DNA of 64,000 bases from an uncultured Alphaproteobacteria bacterium (GTDB taxonomy: Bacteria; Pseudomonadota; Alphaproteobacteria; HIMB59; GCA-002718135), in the NCBI GenBank assembly GCA_902515745.1, contig CABXWB010000003.1, forward strand, positions 1 through 64,000, written 5' to 3'. Both the position numbers and the translations under genes were made by a program. Below are positions 55,351-63,350 of the stretch, in pieces (position 1 is the stretch's first letter; every line of letters starts with the position of its first letter). The notes under the pieces are model-generated. The model saw only the letters and a list, made by a program, of their open reading frames with translations. It did not search any database and was not told where the DNA came from.

Positions 55351-56364
55351 ATGTCTGAAAGGCAAGTGGTAATTGCCATAGATGCAATGGGTGGTGAAAA
55401 TAGCCCTTACAAAGTTTTAAAAGGTGCGGAAATATTTCTTCAGAGAGAAAAAAATACAAAAATCTTATTTTTTGGAGACGAATTACTAATTAATAAAAAT
55501 ATAAAAAAAAATAATATAAATATTTTTAATTTTGAAATCATAAATACTAAGGATATTATTTCTGATGAAGATAATGTAAATACTATTTTAAGGTCGAAAA
55601 AAAATAGTAGTATTTATAAAGGATTGGAGTTTGCTAAAAAAAATGCAAATTCGGGCTTTGTTTCTTCCGGCAGCACTGCTGCAATTATGGTCTTATCTAG
55701 ACTGCACATGGGAATGATAGAAGGTATAGATAGACCTGCAATTTGTTCTTTAGTTCCAAACAGAAAGAGTTATTCATTAATGTTAGATTTGGGAGCAAAT
55801 GTAGTTGTGAGTGGTTCAAATTTATTTGAATTTGCTTTGATGGGTTTTTGTTATTATTCAATAATTAATAAAAACACTAAACCAAAAATAGGTATTTTAA
55901 ATATTGGTACAGAAAACAATAAAGGTTTAGAATTTCTTCAAGAGGCAGCCGATCTTATTTTATCTAGTTTTTTAAAAGATTACTTTATAGGTTTTATTGA
56001 GCCAAATAAGATTACATCTGGTGATTGTGATATAATAATATCTGATGGTTATACTGGAAACATTATGCTAAAATCTGCAGAAGGTATTTCAAATTTTATA
56101 ACATCAAATTTAAGAGATATATTTAATAAATCATTAGTTAATAAAATTGCATATAAATTAATTGAAAAAGATTTAAAAAAATTGAAAGATCAGGTTAATC
56201 CTGACATCTATAATGGAGCAATATTGATTGGTTTAAATGGTATTTCAATTAAAAGTCATGGTAATGCAAATCCAACTGCATTTAGTTATGCGTTGAAACA
56301 GTGCCATAATTTTATTACTAATGATCTCAATAAAAAAATAATTAAATCAATAAAAAATAAATAA
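55351..56364 (+). CDS. plsX: Phosphate acyltransferase PlsX
   Basis: This 337-residue protein has IAIDAMGGENSPYKVLKGAE at the start, GFVSSGSTAAIMVLSRL, LDLGANV and GDCDIIISDGYTGNIMLKSAEG. PlsX makes acyl-phosphate from acyl-ACP for PlsY. Its TAA shares one base with the ihfA ATG. fabH normally sits between plsX and ihfA in alphaproteobacteria and is absent here. Confidence 0.94.
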   Translation: MSERQVVIAIDAMGGENSPYKVLKGAEIFLQREKNTKILFFGDELLINKNIKKNNINIFNFEIINTKDIISDEDNVNTILRSKKNSSIYKGLEFAKKNANSGFVSSGSTAAIMVLSRLHMGMIEGIDRPAICSLVPNRKSYSLMLDLGANVVVSGSNLFEFALMGFCYYSIINKNTKPKIGILNIGTENNKGLEFLQEAADLILSSFLKDYFIGFIEPNKITSGDCDIIISDGYTGNIMLKSAEGISNFITSNLRDIFNKSLVNKIAYKLIEKDLKKLKDQVNPDIYNGAILIGLNGISIKSHGNANPTAFSYALKQCHNFITNDLNKKIIKSIKNK

Positions 56365-56657
56365 TGGATAAACAAAATATATCTAGAGATGAAATTGCTG
56401 AAGCAATGAAAACTGAATTTGGTTTTAATAGAAAATTATGCTTAGACATAGTTAATGATATTATAGATATAGTTATAGAAGGACTTAAATTAGATAAAAA
56501 AGTTAAAATTCATAATTTTGGAACATTTAAACTAAATAATAAGAAAAGTAGAATTGGCAGAAATCCCAAAACAAAAGAGGAATTTAAAATACCTAGCAGA
56601 AATGTTATTACTTTTAAAGCCAGCAAAATATTATTAAAATATATTAATAATATTTAA
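56364..56657 (+). CDS. ihfA: Integration host factor alpha / HU-family DNA-bending protein
   Basis: This 97-residue protein has the bacterial histone-like signature GTFKLNNKKSRIGRNPKTKE followed by IPSRNVITFKAS, with the DNA-intercalating Pro in R-N-P. The position after plsX and before a MerR-type gene identifies it as IHF alpha. It starts one base before the plsX stop ends (TAATG) and precedes the MerR gene by 4 bases. Confidence 0.92.
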   Translation: MDKQNISRDEIAEAMKTEFGFNRKLCLDIVNDIIDIVIEGLKLDKKVKIHNFGTFKLNNKKSRIGRNPKTKEEFKIPSRNVITFKASKILLKYINNI

Positions 56658-56661
56658 ATAA

Positions 56662-57042
56662 ATGATTAATAAAAAATATTTAAATATCTCTGAAGTTTCT
56701 AAAATACTACAAATTGAAGAGCATAAAATTAGATATTGGGATTCTATTAATCCCAAAACAAATAAGTATAGAATTGATGGTATATCTACAAAAAGCAAAG
56801 GTGGGACAAGGTATTTTAATAAAGAAAATATCAAAAAACTCCAAAAACTTAAAAATATTCTTTACGATGGTGATAATCAGAATTATTCAATAAAATTAGC
56901 AGAGAAAATATTAACTTCAAAAAGTCAATTAACTATCGAAAAAGATAAAAAAAAATTAACTAATCAAAATCAAAATAATGTTGAAAAAATTGAACAGATT
57001 CTTAATAAAATGAGATTGTTGTTGAAAAATAATAGTAAATAA
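56662..57042 (+). CDS. MerR-family regulator (ihfA-linked type)
   Basis: This 126-residue protein has an N-terminal MerR winged helix: LNISEVSKILQIEEHKIRYW, then SKGGTRYFNKENIKKLQKLK and LYDGDNQNYSIKLAEKIL. The C-terminus is a Lys-rich coiled helix with no metal-sensing cysteines. This short MerR protein follows ihfA in most alphaproteobacteria; its ligand and targets are unknown to me. It is the last gene before the rhodopsin promoter region. Confidence 0.85.
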   Translation: MINKKYLNISEVSKILQIEEHKIRYWDSINPKTNKYRIDGISTKSKGGTRYFNKENIKKLQKLKNILYDGDNQNYSIKLAEKILTSKSQLTIEKDKKKLTNQNQNNVEKIEQILNKMRLLLKNNSK

Positions 57043-57190
57043 TTTTTTTTTAAAAAAAAATTCATATATTTCAGTATTTTAAATTCAAAATTTATACAAA
57101 AAATAAGAAAAAAAAAGTTATTTTTAATGTTTTATTTGTGCGTCAATTAAAATATATGAACTTCATCTTATTAGTAAGGAAACAAACTAT

Positions 57191-57196
57191 AAGGAG
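57191..57196 (+). promoter_or_regulatory. Strong ribosome-binding site of the proteorhodopsin gene
   Basis: AAGGAG ends 5 bases before the rhodopsin ATG at 57202. The 159-base gap after the MerR gene (57043-57201) is otherwise A/T-rich, without a convincing -35/-10 pair, and must hold the rhodopsin promoter. Confidence 0.75.
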
Positions 57197-57201
57197 TTTT
57201 T

Positions 57202-57966
57202 ATGTTAAATAAGACTAGTCTATTAGGTATCATTGCTGCGACTATAGCATTTATAGCTATTCCAGCATTTGCTGCCGATACTTTCTTAGGTGAAGGTGAT
57301 TTCGTAGGTATTACGTTCTGGATTGTTTCAATTGGAATGTGGGCTTCTACTATTTTCTTCTTTTATGAAGGTATGAGAGTTTCTTCTAAATGGAGAACTT
57401 CAATGGTTGTTGCAGGGCTAATTACATTCATAGCTGCTGTACACTACATGTATATGAGAGACTTTTGGGTTGCTACAGGTGAGTCACCAACAGTATATAG
57501 ATATATTGACTGGATACTAACTGTACCACTTCAAATGGTTGAATTCTTTTTAATCTTAGTTGCTGCCGGCGCAGCTGTATCTAGCGGTGCTTTCTACAGA
57601 TTGCTCATTGGTACACTTGTTATGATTGTTGGTGGATATCTTGGAGAAGCAGGTCATATTTCTGTATTACTTGGCTTCATCATTGGTATGATCGGTTGGG
57701 CTGTAATCATTTGGGAAATTTTCCGAGGTGAAGCAAGTCAGGCTGCCACAACTAAAGAATCAGTAACTTCTGCATTTAATGCAATGAGATTAATTGTATT
57801 AGTTGGTTGGGCAATTTATCCTTTAGGATATGTATTCGGTTTAATGATGGGATCAGTTGACGCTGATACTCTTAACTGGATTTACAACCTTGCAGATTTT
57901 ATTAATAAAATCTTATTCGGTTTAATTATCTGGAATGCTGCTGCGAAAGACTCAGCTACAGCATAA
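57202..57966 (+). CDS. Proteorhodopsin, blue-tuned proton pump
   Basis: This 254-residue, seven-helix protein has a cleavable-looking signal (ending near AFAAD). Helix C reads YRYIDWILTVPLQMVEFFLI, giving proton acceptor Asp103, Thr107 and donor Glu114 (the DTE motif of outward proton pumps) and Gln111 at the spectral-tuning site, which predicts blue absorption. His81 matches the acceptor-coupled His of proteorhodopsins. The retinal Schiff-base Lys236 lies in LADFINKILFG. It is a single-gene unit with strong ribosome site and terminator. No retinal-synthesis gene is in the window. Confidence 0.96.
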   Translation: MLNKTSLLGIIAATIAFIAIPAFAADTFLGEGDFVGITFWIVSIGMWASTIFFFYEGMRVSSKWRTSMVVAGLITFIAAVHYMYMRDFWVATGESPTVYRYIDWILTVPLQMVEFFLILVAAGAAVSSGAFYRLLIGTLVMIVGGYLGEAGHISVLLGFIIGMIGWAVIIWEIFRGEASQAATTKESVTSAFNAMRLIVLVGWAIYPLGYVFGLMMGSVDADTLNWIYNLADFINKILFGLIIWNAAAKDSATA

Positions 57967-57986
57967 TTAAAGAATTATAAAACTTT

Positions 57987-58016
57987 AAAAAACCCTCTAT
58001 TTAGAGGGTTTTTTTT
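57987..58016 (+). terminator. Rho-independent terminator of the proteorhodopsin gene
   Basis: The stem CCCTCTA (57993-57999) pairs with TAGAGGG (58002-58008) around a TT, flanked by an A-run before and a run of eight T after. It sits 20 bases past the rhodopsin stop and ahead of rplM. Confidence 0.9.
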
Positions 58017-58062
58017 ATTAAATTATTGACTTAATTTTTCAATATATGTATTTGGGCACGCG

Positions 58063-58521
58063 ATGAAAACATTCTCTCTTAAAAAAAGTGATATTAAGAA
58101 AAAGTGGGTATTAATTGATGCTAAAGATGCAGTTTTAGGTAGACTAGCCGTAATTTCTGCAAATATCCTCAGAGGAAAAAATAAACCCGAATATACCCCT
58201 AACCAAGACTGTGGTGACAATTTAATTATAATCAACTCTGATAAAATTCATCTAAAAGGTAAAAAAGCTGACAATAAAATCTATTACAGACACACAGGAT
58301 ACCCAGGAGGAATAAAAGAAACAACTCCTAACAAAATGAAGGAAAAAAACAAATCTGATGAAATGATTAAGCTTGCAATAAAAAGAATGATTCCAAGAGG
58401 ACCCTTAGGAAGACAACAATTATCTAACTGTAAAATATATAGAGATGAAAATCATAAGCATGAAGCTCAAAACCCTCAAATAATTGACATTGCATCAATG
58501 AATACTAAAAATAAAATTTAA
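58063..58521 (+). CDS. rplM: 50S ribosomal protein L13
   Basis: This 152-residue protein has [47 protein letters not shown] and [18 protein letters not shown], all standard L13 segments. rpsI follows after 2 bases, the usual pair. Confidence 0.96.
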   Translation: MKTFSLKKSDIKKKWVLIDAKDAVLGRLAVISANILRGKNKPEYTPNQDCGDNLIIINSDKIHLKGKKADNKIYYRHTGYPGGIKETTPNKMKEKNKSDEMIKLAIKRMIPRGPLGRQQLSNCKIYRDENHKHEAQNPQIIDIASMNTKNKI

Positions 58522-58523
58522 TT

Positions 58524-58952
58524 ATGGAAAATCAAGAAAATCTAACCGAAAGTATTTTAGATAATAAAGATAGAGCCTATGCTACTGGAAAAAGAAAAAA
58601 TTCTATAGCTAGAGTTTGGTTAAAAAGGGGTAGTGGTGAAATTAAAATCAATGGTAAACCTTTAGATAAATACTTTTCGAGACCAGTGCTTCAAATGATA
58701 GTTAACCAGCCTTTGGATATAGTTAAAGCTGATAATTCCTATGAGATTATGGCTTCAGTTAAAGGAGGAGGTCTCTCTGGTCAGGCTGGCGCTATAAGAC
58801 ATGGTATAAGTAAAGCATTGAGTTTATTTGATCAGTCAAATAGACCACTTCTCAAAAAAGTTGGTTTTCTTACAAGAGATCCAAGAGTTGTTGAAAGAAA
58901 AAAAGCTGGTTTAGCAAAAGCTAGAAGAAGTTACCAATTCTCTAAGAGATAA
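58524..58952 (+). CDS. rpsI: 30S ribosomal protein S9
   Basis: This 142-residue protein has [40 protein letters not shown] and the C-terminal [14 protein letters not shown] that reaches the ribosomal P site. The N-terminal extension of about 15 residues is typical of alphaproteobacteria. argC starts 6 bases later. Confidence 0.96.
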   Translation: MENQENLTESILDNKDRAYATGKRKNSIARVWLKRGSGEIKINGKPLDKYFSRPVLQMIVNQPLDIVKADNSYEIMASVKGGGLSGQAGAIRHGISKALSLFDQSNRPLLKKVGFLTRDPRVVERKKAGLAKARRSYQFSKR

Positions 58953-58958
58953 ATTTTC

Positions 58959-59987
58959 ATGAAAAATAAGATTAGAGTAGCCGTTTTAGGCTCAACAGGC
59001 TATGTTGGAATGGAACTAGTAAAAATTCTATCAAATCATTCTTTTGTAGACATAAATTTTTTAGGATCAGAAACTATTAATGGGAGTTATTTAAATAATA
59101 TTGATAACACAAAAGAATATAATCAACTTCCTCTTTTAAAACCAAATGATAGTTTTAATGCTGAAGATAGTAATTATGTATTCTTAGCTTTACCTCATGC
59201 AGTATCAAATAAATATGTAAAAAAATATTTTAATAAAATTAATATTATAGATTTATCAGCCGACTTTAGATTAGATAGTTTTGATGTCTATAAAAAAAAT
59301 TATGGTAATGAACATGATTGCAAAGAGCATTTAAAAGAGTTTATTTATGGCCTTGCTGAAATAAATAGAGATAAAATATTAAATTCTAAAAATATTGCAG
59401 TGCCTGGATGTTATCCGACTTCCATTTTATTACCATTAATACCTTTAATAAAAAATAAATTAATCGATACCAAAAATATAATTATAGACTCTAAATCAGG
59501 TTATAGTGGTGCCGGAAAGAAATTTGATTTCAATAAAATAAAATCCAAAAATGATTATAATTTTTACAATTATAATACTAATAACCACAGACATATTGCA
59601 GAAATCAAACAAGAACTTAATAAACATAATTCAGATAATGAAGTAAAATTTTCATTTAATCCCCACATTCTTCCTAACTTTAGAGGTATGATTTCTACAA
59701 TCTATTGTGATCTAAATAATGGGATTCAAAAAACTGATATTATAAATCTATTCCAGAACTTACAAAAAATAAATCCTTTTATAAAGTATATAGATAATGA
59801 TGAAATGCTTGATTTTTTTTCTATTCAAAACTCTAATTATTGTAAAATTAAAACTTTTGATCATTATAGTGAAGATAAATTGATTATAGTCAGTGCAATA
59901 GATAACTTAATCAAGGGTGCTGCTGGTCAAGCAGTACAATGTTTGAATATAGCAGAAAATATTGAAGAAACACTATCCTTAGTATGA
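58959..59987 (+). CDS. argC: N-acetyl-gamma-glutamyl-phosphate reductase
   Basis: This 342-residue NADP enzyme has VAVLGSTGYVGMELVKIL, FLALPHAVSN, DLSADFRLDSFDVYKKNYG and the catalytic Cys151 in IAVPGCYPTSILLPL, with NFRGMISTIYC later. It carries out the third step of arginine synthesis. Placement behind rplM-rpsI is common in alphaproteobacteria. It overlaps the small lipoprotein gene by ATGA. Confidence 0.95.
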   Translation: MKNKIRVAVLGSTGYVGMELVKILSNHSFVDINFLGSETINGSYLNNIDNTKEYNQLPLLKPNDSFNAEDSNYVFLALPHAVSNKYVKKYFNKINIIDLSADFRLDSFDVYKKNYGNEHDCKEHLKEFIYGLAEINRDKILNSKNIAVPGCYPTSILLPLIPLIKNKLIDTKNIIIDSKSGYSGAGKKFDFNKIKSKNDYNFYNYNTNNHRHIAEIKQELNKHNSDNEVKFSFNPHILPNFRGMISTIYCDLNNGIQKTDIINLFQNLQKINPFIKYIDNDEMLDFFSIQNSNYCKIKTFDHYSEDKLIIVSAIDNLIKGAAGQAVQCLNIAENIEETLSLV

Positions 59988-60169
59988 TTAAATACTTTAC
60001 AACTTTCCTTCTCCCCCTTTTTATCTTTTCATGCGGATATCCTGATATTGATAATATTCCTGATTTTAAAGACACGAAATTAACTGATGATGAATTATTA
60101 GATTATTGTAGTATTTCTAATACAGATAAAAAAGATATAGATAAATGTATTAATGATTATAAAAGTTAA
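59984..60169 (+). CDS. Small lipoprotein of unknown function
   Basis: This 61-residue protein has a signal and lipobox LFIFSC (Cys17), followed by a short acidic mature part of about 45 residues (GYPDIDNIPDFKDTKLTDDE) with two more cysteines (LDYCSIS and DKCIND) that could form a disulfide. It overlaps argC by 4 bases and precedes hom by 8 bases, so it is cotranscribed with amino-acid genes. I do not recognise a family. Confidence 0.7.
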   Translation: MIKYFTTFLLPLFIFSCGYPDIDNIPDFKDTKLTDDELLDYCSISNTDKKDIDKCINDYKS

Positions 60170-60177
60170 ATAGATTT

Positions 60178-61476
60178 ATGAGTAAACTTAATATTGGTAT
60201 AGCAGGATTGGGAAATGTTGGGTCAGCACTAGTTGAAACAATAGAAGAAAATAAAAATTATTTCCTTGATAAAACAGATGTAGAGTTGAACATAGTCGGA
60301 ATATCCGCCAAAACAAAAAATAAAAAAAGGAATTTTAATAAATCAAATTATGTTTGGTATGATGACCCAATAGAAATGTCTCAAAATGATAATTGTAACG
60401 TAATTGTTGAATTGATTGGTGAAGAAAAAGGAATTAGCTATGAAATAATTGTAACAGCATTAAAAAATAAAAAACATGTTGTAACAGGGAATAAAGCTTT
60501 AATAGCTAATCATGGAAAAGAATTATTTGAATTAGCTAATATAAATTCACTAGCCTTATCGTATGAAGCTGCTGTTGCAGGTGGCATACCAGTAATAAAA
60601 ACAATAAAAAATTCAATTAGTTTAGACAGAATTAATAAAATTTCTGGAATTTTAAATGGAACTACAAATTACATTTTAACAAAAATGCAACAAGATAATT
60701 TGTCCTTTGATGCAGTTCTTAAAATTGCTAAAGATAAAGGATTTACTTCTGATCAGGAATCAAAATTAGATATTGGCGGATATGATGCAGCACACAAGTT
60801 AACAATATTATCAACTCTATGTTTTAAATCAAATTTAAACTTTAATAATAATTATATTGAGGGAATCTCAAATATTAAAATTGAAGATATTAATTTTGCT
60901 GAAAAATTAGGGTATAAGATAAAATTAATATCTGAAGCTTGCATAATTGAAGGAAAGATCTCAAACTTTACTTCACCAAAATTAGTTTCAATGGATAATC
61001 CCTTAGCAAGTGTAGATAATGCTCTTAATGCGATTAATATTGAAACTATACATTTAGAAAATTTGTTTTTAGAGGGTGAAGGAGCAGGTGGGAAGCCAAC
61101 TGCTAGCTCTGTCCTGTCTGATTTATATGATATATCTCAGAATGAAAAATTTGATAATTTAGGTTTTAAAATTGATAAGTTACAAAGCTTTGAAAAATAT
61201 TCAGCAGAAAATATAATTAATAGCTATTACCTAAGAATAATGACAGAAGATAAACCTGGCGTTCTTTCATCAATTACTAATTACTTTAGTGATTTTGATA
61301 TATCTGTTAAAAAAATACTTCAACTTCCTGAGAGTTCAGAAGTAGACAAACCCATACCTATTATAATAACTACTCATAATATTCAGAAAGAAAAATTAAG
61401 TAATGTAATTAATAAAATTGAAGGTTTAGAATTTGTAAAAGAAAAAATTACTGTTCTTGCTATTCATGATAATTAA
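60178..61476 (+). CDS. hom: Homoserine dehydrogenase
   Basis: This 432-residue protein has NAD(P)-binding GIAGLGNVGSALVETIEE, the KHVVTGNKALIA segment, the catalytic YEAAVAGGIPVIKTIKNS and ISGILNGTTNYILTKM. A C-terminal ACT domain starts at SYYLRIMTEDKPGVLSSI, likely for threonine feedback. It reduces aspartate semialdehyde to homoserine. recJ follows after 5 bases. Confidence 0.95.
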   Translation: MSKLNIGIAGLGNVGSALVETIEENKNYFLDKTDVELNIVGISAKTKNKKRNFNKSNYVWYDDPIEMSQNDNCNVIVELIGEEKGISYEIIVTALKNKKHVVTGNKALIANHGKELFELANINSLALSYEAAVAGGIPVIKTIKNSISLDRINKISGILNGTTNYILTKMQQDNLSFDAVLKIAKDKGFTSDQESKLDIGGYDAAHKLTILSTLCFKSNLNFNNNYIEGISNIKIEDINFAEKLGYKIKLISEACIIEGKISNFTSPKLVSMDNPLASVDNALNAINIETIHLENLFLEGEGAGGKPTASSVLSDLYDISQNEKFDNLGFKIDKLQSFEKYSAENIINSYYLRIMTEDKPGVLSSITNYFSDFDISVKKILQLPESSEVDKPIPIIITTHNIQKEKLSNVINKIEGLEFVKEKITVLAIHDN

Positions 61477-61481
61477 TTAAT

Positions 61482-63230
61482 GTGAATATTGAAAAATCAC
61501 TATCTGATAAATTTTGGGAAGAGAAGCAAATAGACTTTAAGCACATTCAAGCTCTTTCACAAAAAAAATCAATTTCTGAAATTTTTTCAAAACTTCTAAT
61601 TTCAAGAGGTGTCTTCGAAGAAAATTATGATAACTATATAAATCCTAATCTTTTAAATAATCTTCCAGATCCTTTTGAACTTAAAGATATGAAAAAAGGA
61701 ATTGAAAGATGTATTGAGGCTTTAAAAGACAATGAAAAGATTGGCATAATAGCTGATTATGATGTTGATGGATCTACTTCTGCTTCAATTTTATATAAAT
61801 TTTTAAATAATTTTACAAATAATCTTGTTTGTAAAATACCTAATAGGTTATCCGAGGGTTATGGTCCAAATATTAGGCTTATGAATGAAATGCTTAATGA
61901 AAAAATTACACTCTTGTTTACACTTGATTGTGGCACATCAGCATTTAACTCGATTGATTTGCCTAATTACAATGGTATTGAAGTTATAGTTATAGATCAT
62001 CATTTAAGTGAATTTAAACTTCCAAAAGTCCATTCGTTAATTAATCCAAATAGATTTGATGAAAACAATGATTATAAAGATTTTGCTGCAGTAGCAGTAA
62101 CCTTTCTTTTTTTGATGGGTTTAAGAAAGCAAATTAGAGAATTAAAATTATTTCCAAATATAAAAGAACCAAATTTGATGTCATATTTAGACTTAGTTGC
62201 TGTTGGAACAATTTGTGATATTGTTAATATTAACAATTACAATAGATCAATTGTTAGTAAAGGTTTAGAGCTCATTAGAGGCCGAAAAAATAAATCAATA
62301 ACGAAAATATTAGATAACTCTAATATAAATCATGAACCTTTAGCTAAAGATATTGGTTTTATCTTAGGACCACAAATTAATGCCGCAAGTAGAATTGATG
62401 ATTCTTCTTTATCCTCCAAACTTCTGATATCAAATGATGATTCTGAAATAGAAAGTATTTCTAGAAAACTATTTTTAATTAATGAAAAAAGAAAATTAAT
62501 TGAACAAAATATATTCAATGAAGCAATTGAACAAATAAAAGATCAAGAAAATAAAAAATTTATTATTGTTTATAAAGAGAATTGGCACCAAGGTGTTTTA
62601 GGTATAGTTGCTAGTAAAATAGTAGCTCTTTATAACAAGCCAACATTTGTATTTTCTTTTATTAATAATGTTGGATCTGGCTCTGGTAGATCTATAGATC
62701 AAATTGATATTGGTAGTATTGTTCTTGAACTTAAGGCTAATGATTTGATTGAAGATGGGGGTGGTCATAAAATGGCAGTAGGTTTAAAAATAAATAAAAA
62801 AAAATTAGATAAAATTGATAAATTTTTAGTTAAAAAATTTGATTTATATCATGATAATTTTTTTGAAAAAAAAATATTTTATGACAGTGAAATTTCTGTT
62901 AATCAAATAAACAAAGATTTTTTAGATAATTTAGAATTATTAGAACCTCACGGCAAAGGTAATGAAGAACCTCAATTTTTAATCAAAGATATAGTAATCG
63001 ATCAGGTAAAAAATCTAAAAAATAAACATATTTTAATTTTTTTTAAAAATGATTTAGGTGAAAATATAAAAGGGATTTCATTCAACAGCATTAATACCCC
63101 GGTTGGTGATTATCTTATGAAGTTTAATAAATTTAAATTTCATATATTGTGTTCTATTAAAAAAGATAACTTTTCAAATAGTCAGATGCCTCAAATACTT
63201 ATCCATGACTTGAAAGCATCAATTAAATAA
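61482..63230 (+). CDS. recJ: Single-stranded-DNA-specific exonuclease RecJ
   Basis: This 582-residue protein has the DHH-family motifs IGIIADYDVDGSTSASILYK, TLDCGTSAF, VIVIDHHLSEF and GPQINAASRID, and the DHHA1 region GVLGIVASKIV with GSGRSIDQIDI and EDGGGHKMAVG. It is a 5'-3' exonuclease in recombinational and mismatch repair. The start is GTG, because ATG upstream is out of frame. It is the last protein gene before tRNA-Glu. Confidence 0.94.
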   Translation: MNIEKSLSDKFWEEKQIDFKHIQALSQKKSISEIFSKLLISRGVFEENYDNYINPNLLNNLPDPFELKDMKKGIERCIEALKDNEKIGIIADYDVDGSTSASILYKFLNNFTNNLVCKIPNRLSEGYGPNIRLMNEMLNEKITLLFTLDCGTSAFNSIDLPNYNGIEVIVIDHHLSEFKLPKVHSLINPNRFDENNDYKDFAAVAVTFLFLMGLRKQIRELKLFPNIKEPNLMSYLDLVAVGTICDIVNINNYNRSIVSKGLELIRGRKNKSITKILDNSNINHEPLAKDIGFILGPQINAASRIDDSSLSSKLLISNDDSEIESISRKLFLINEKRKLIEQNIFNEAIEQIKDQENKKFIIVYKENWHQGVLGIVASKIVALYNKPTFVFSFINNVGSGSGRSIDQIDIGSIVLELKANDLIEDGGGHKMAVGLKINKKKLDKIDKFLVKKFDLYHDNFFEKKIFYDSEISVNQINKDFLDNLELLEPHGKGNEEPQFLIKDIVIDQVKNLKNKHILIFFKNDLGENIKGISFNSINTPVGDYLMKFNKFKFHILCSIKKDNFSNSQMPQILIHDLKASIK

Positions 63231-63270
63231 TTTGAAAAAAATCAAAATATCTACTATATACCAATCACGT

Positions 63271-63345
63271 GTCCCCTTCGTCTATCGGTTAGGACATCAG
63301 GTTTTCATCCTGAAAAGAGGAGTTCGACTCTCCTAGGGGATGCCA
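63271..63345 (+). tRNA. tRNA-Glu (TTC anticodon)
   Basis: The acceptor GTCCCCT pairs with AGGGGAT, then G and encoded CCA. The anticodon arm CAGGT/TCCTG encloses TTTCA with anticodon TTC. The T arm is GAGGAGTTCGACTCTCC. It is a class I tRNA of 75 bases; Glu-tRNA from it would not need the gatCAB step. Confidence 0.95.
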
Positions 63346-63350
63346 CTAAT

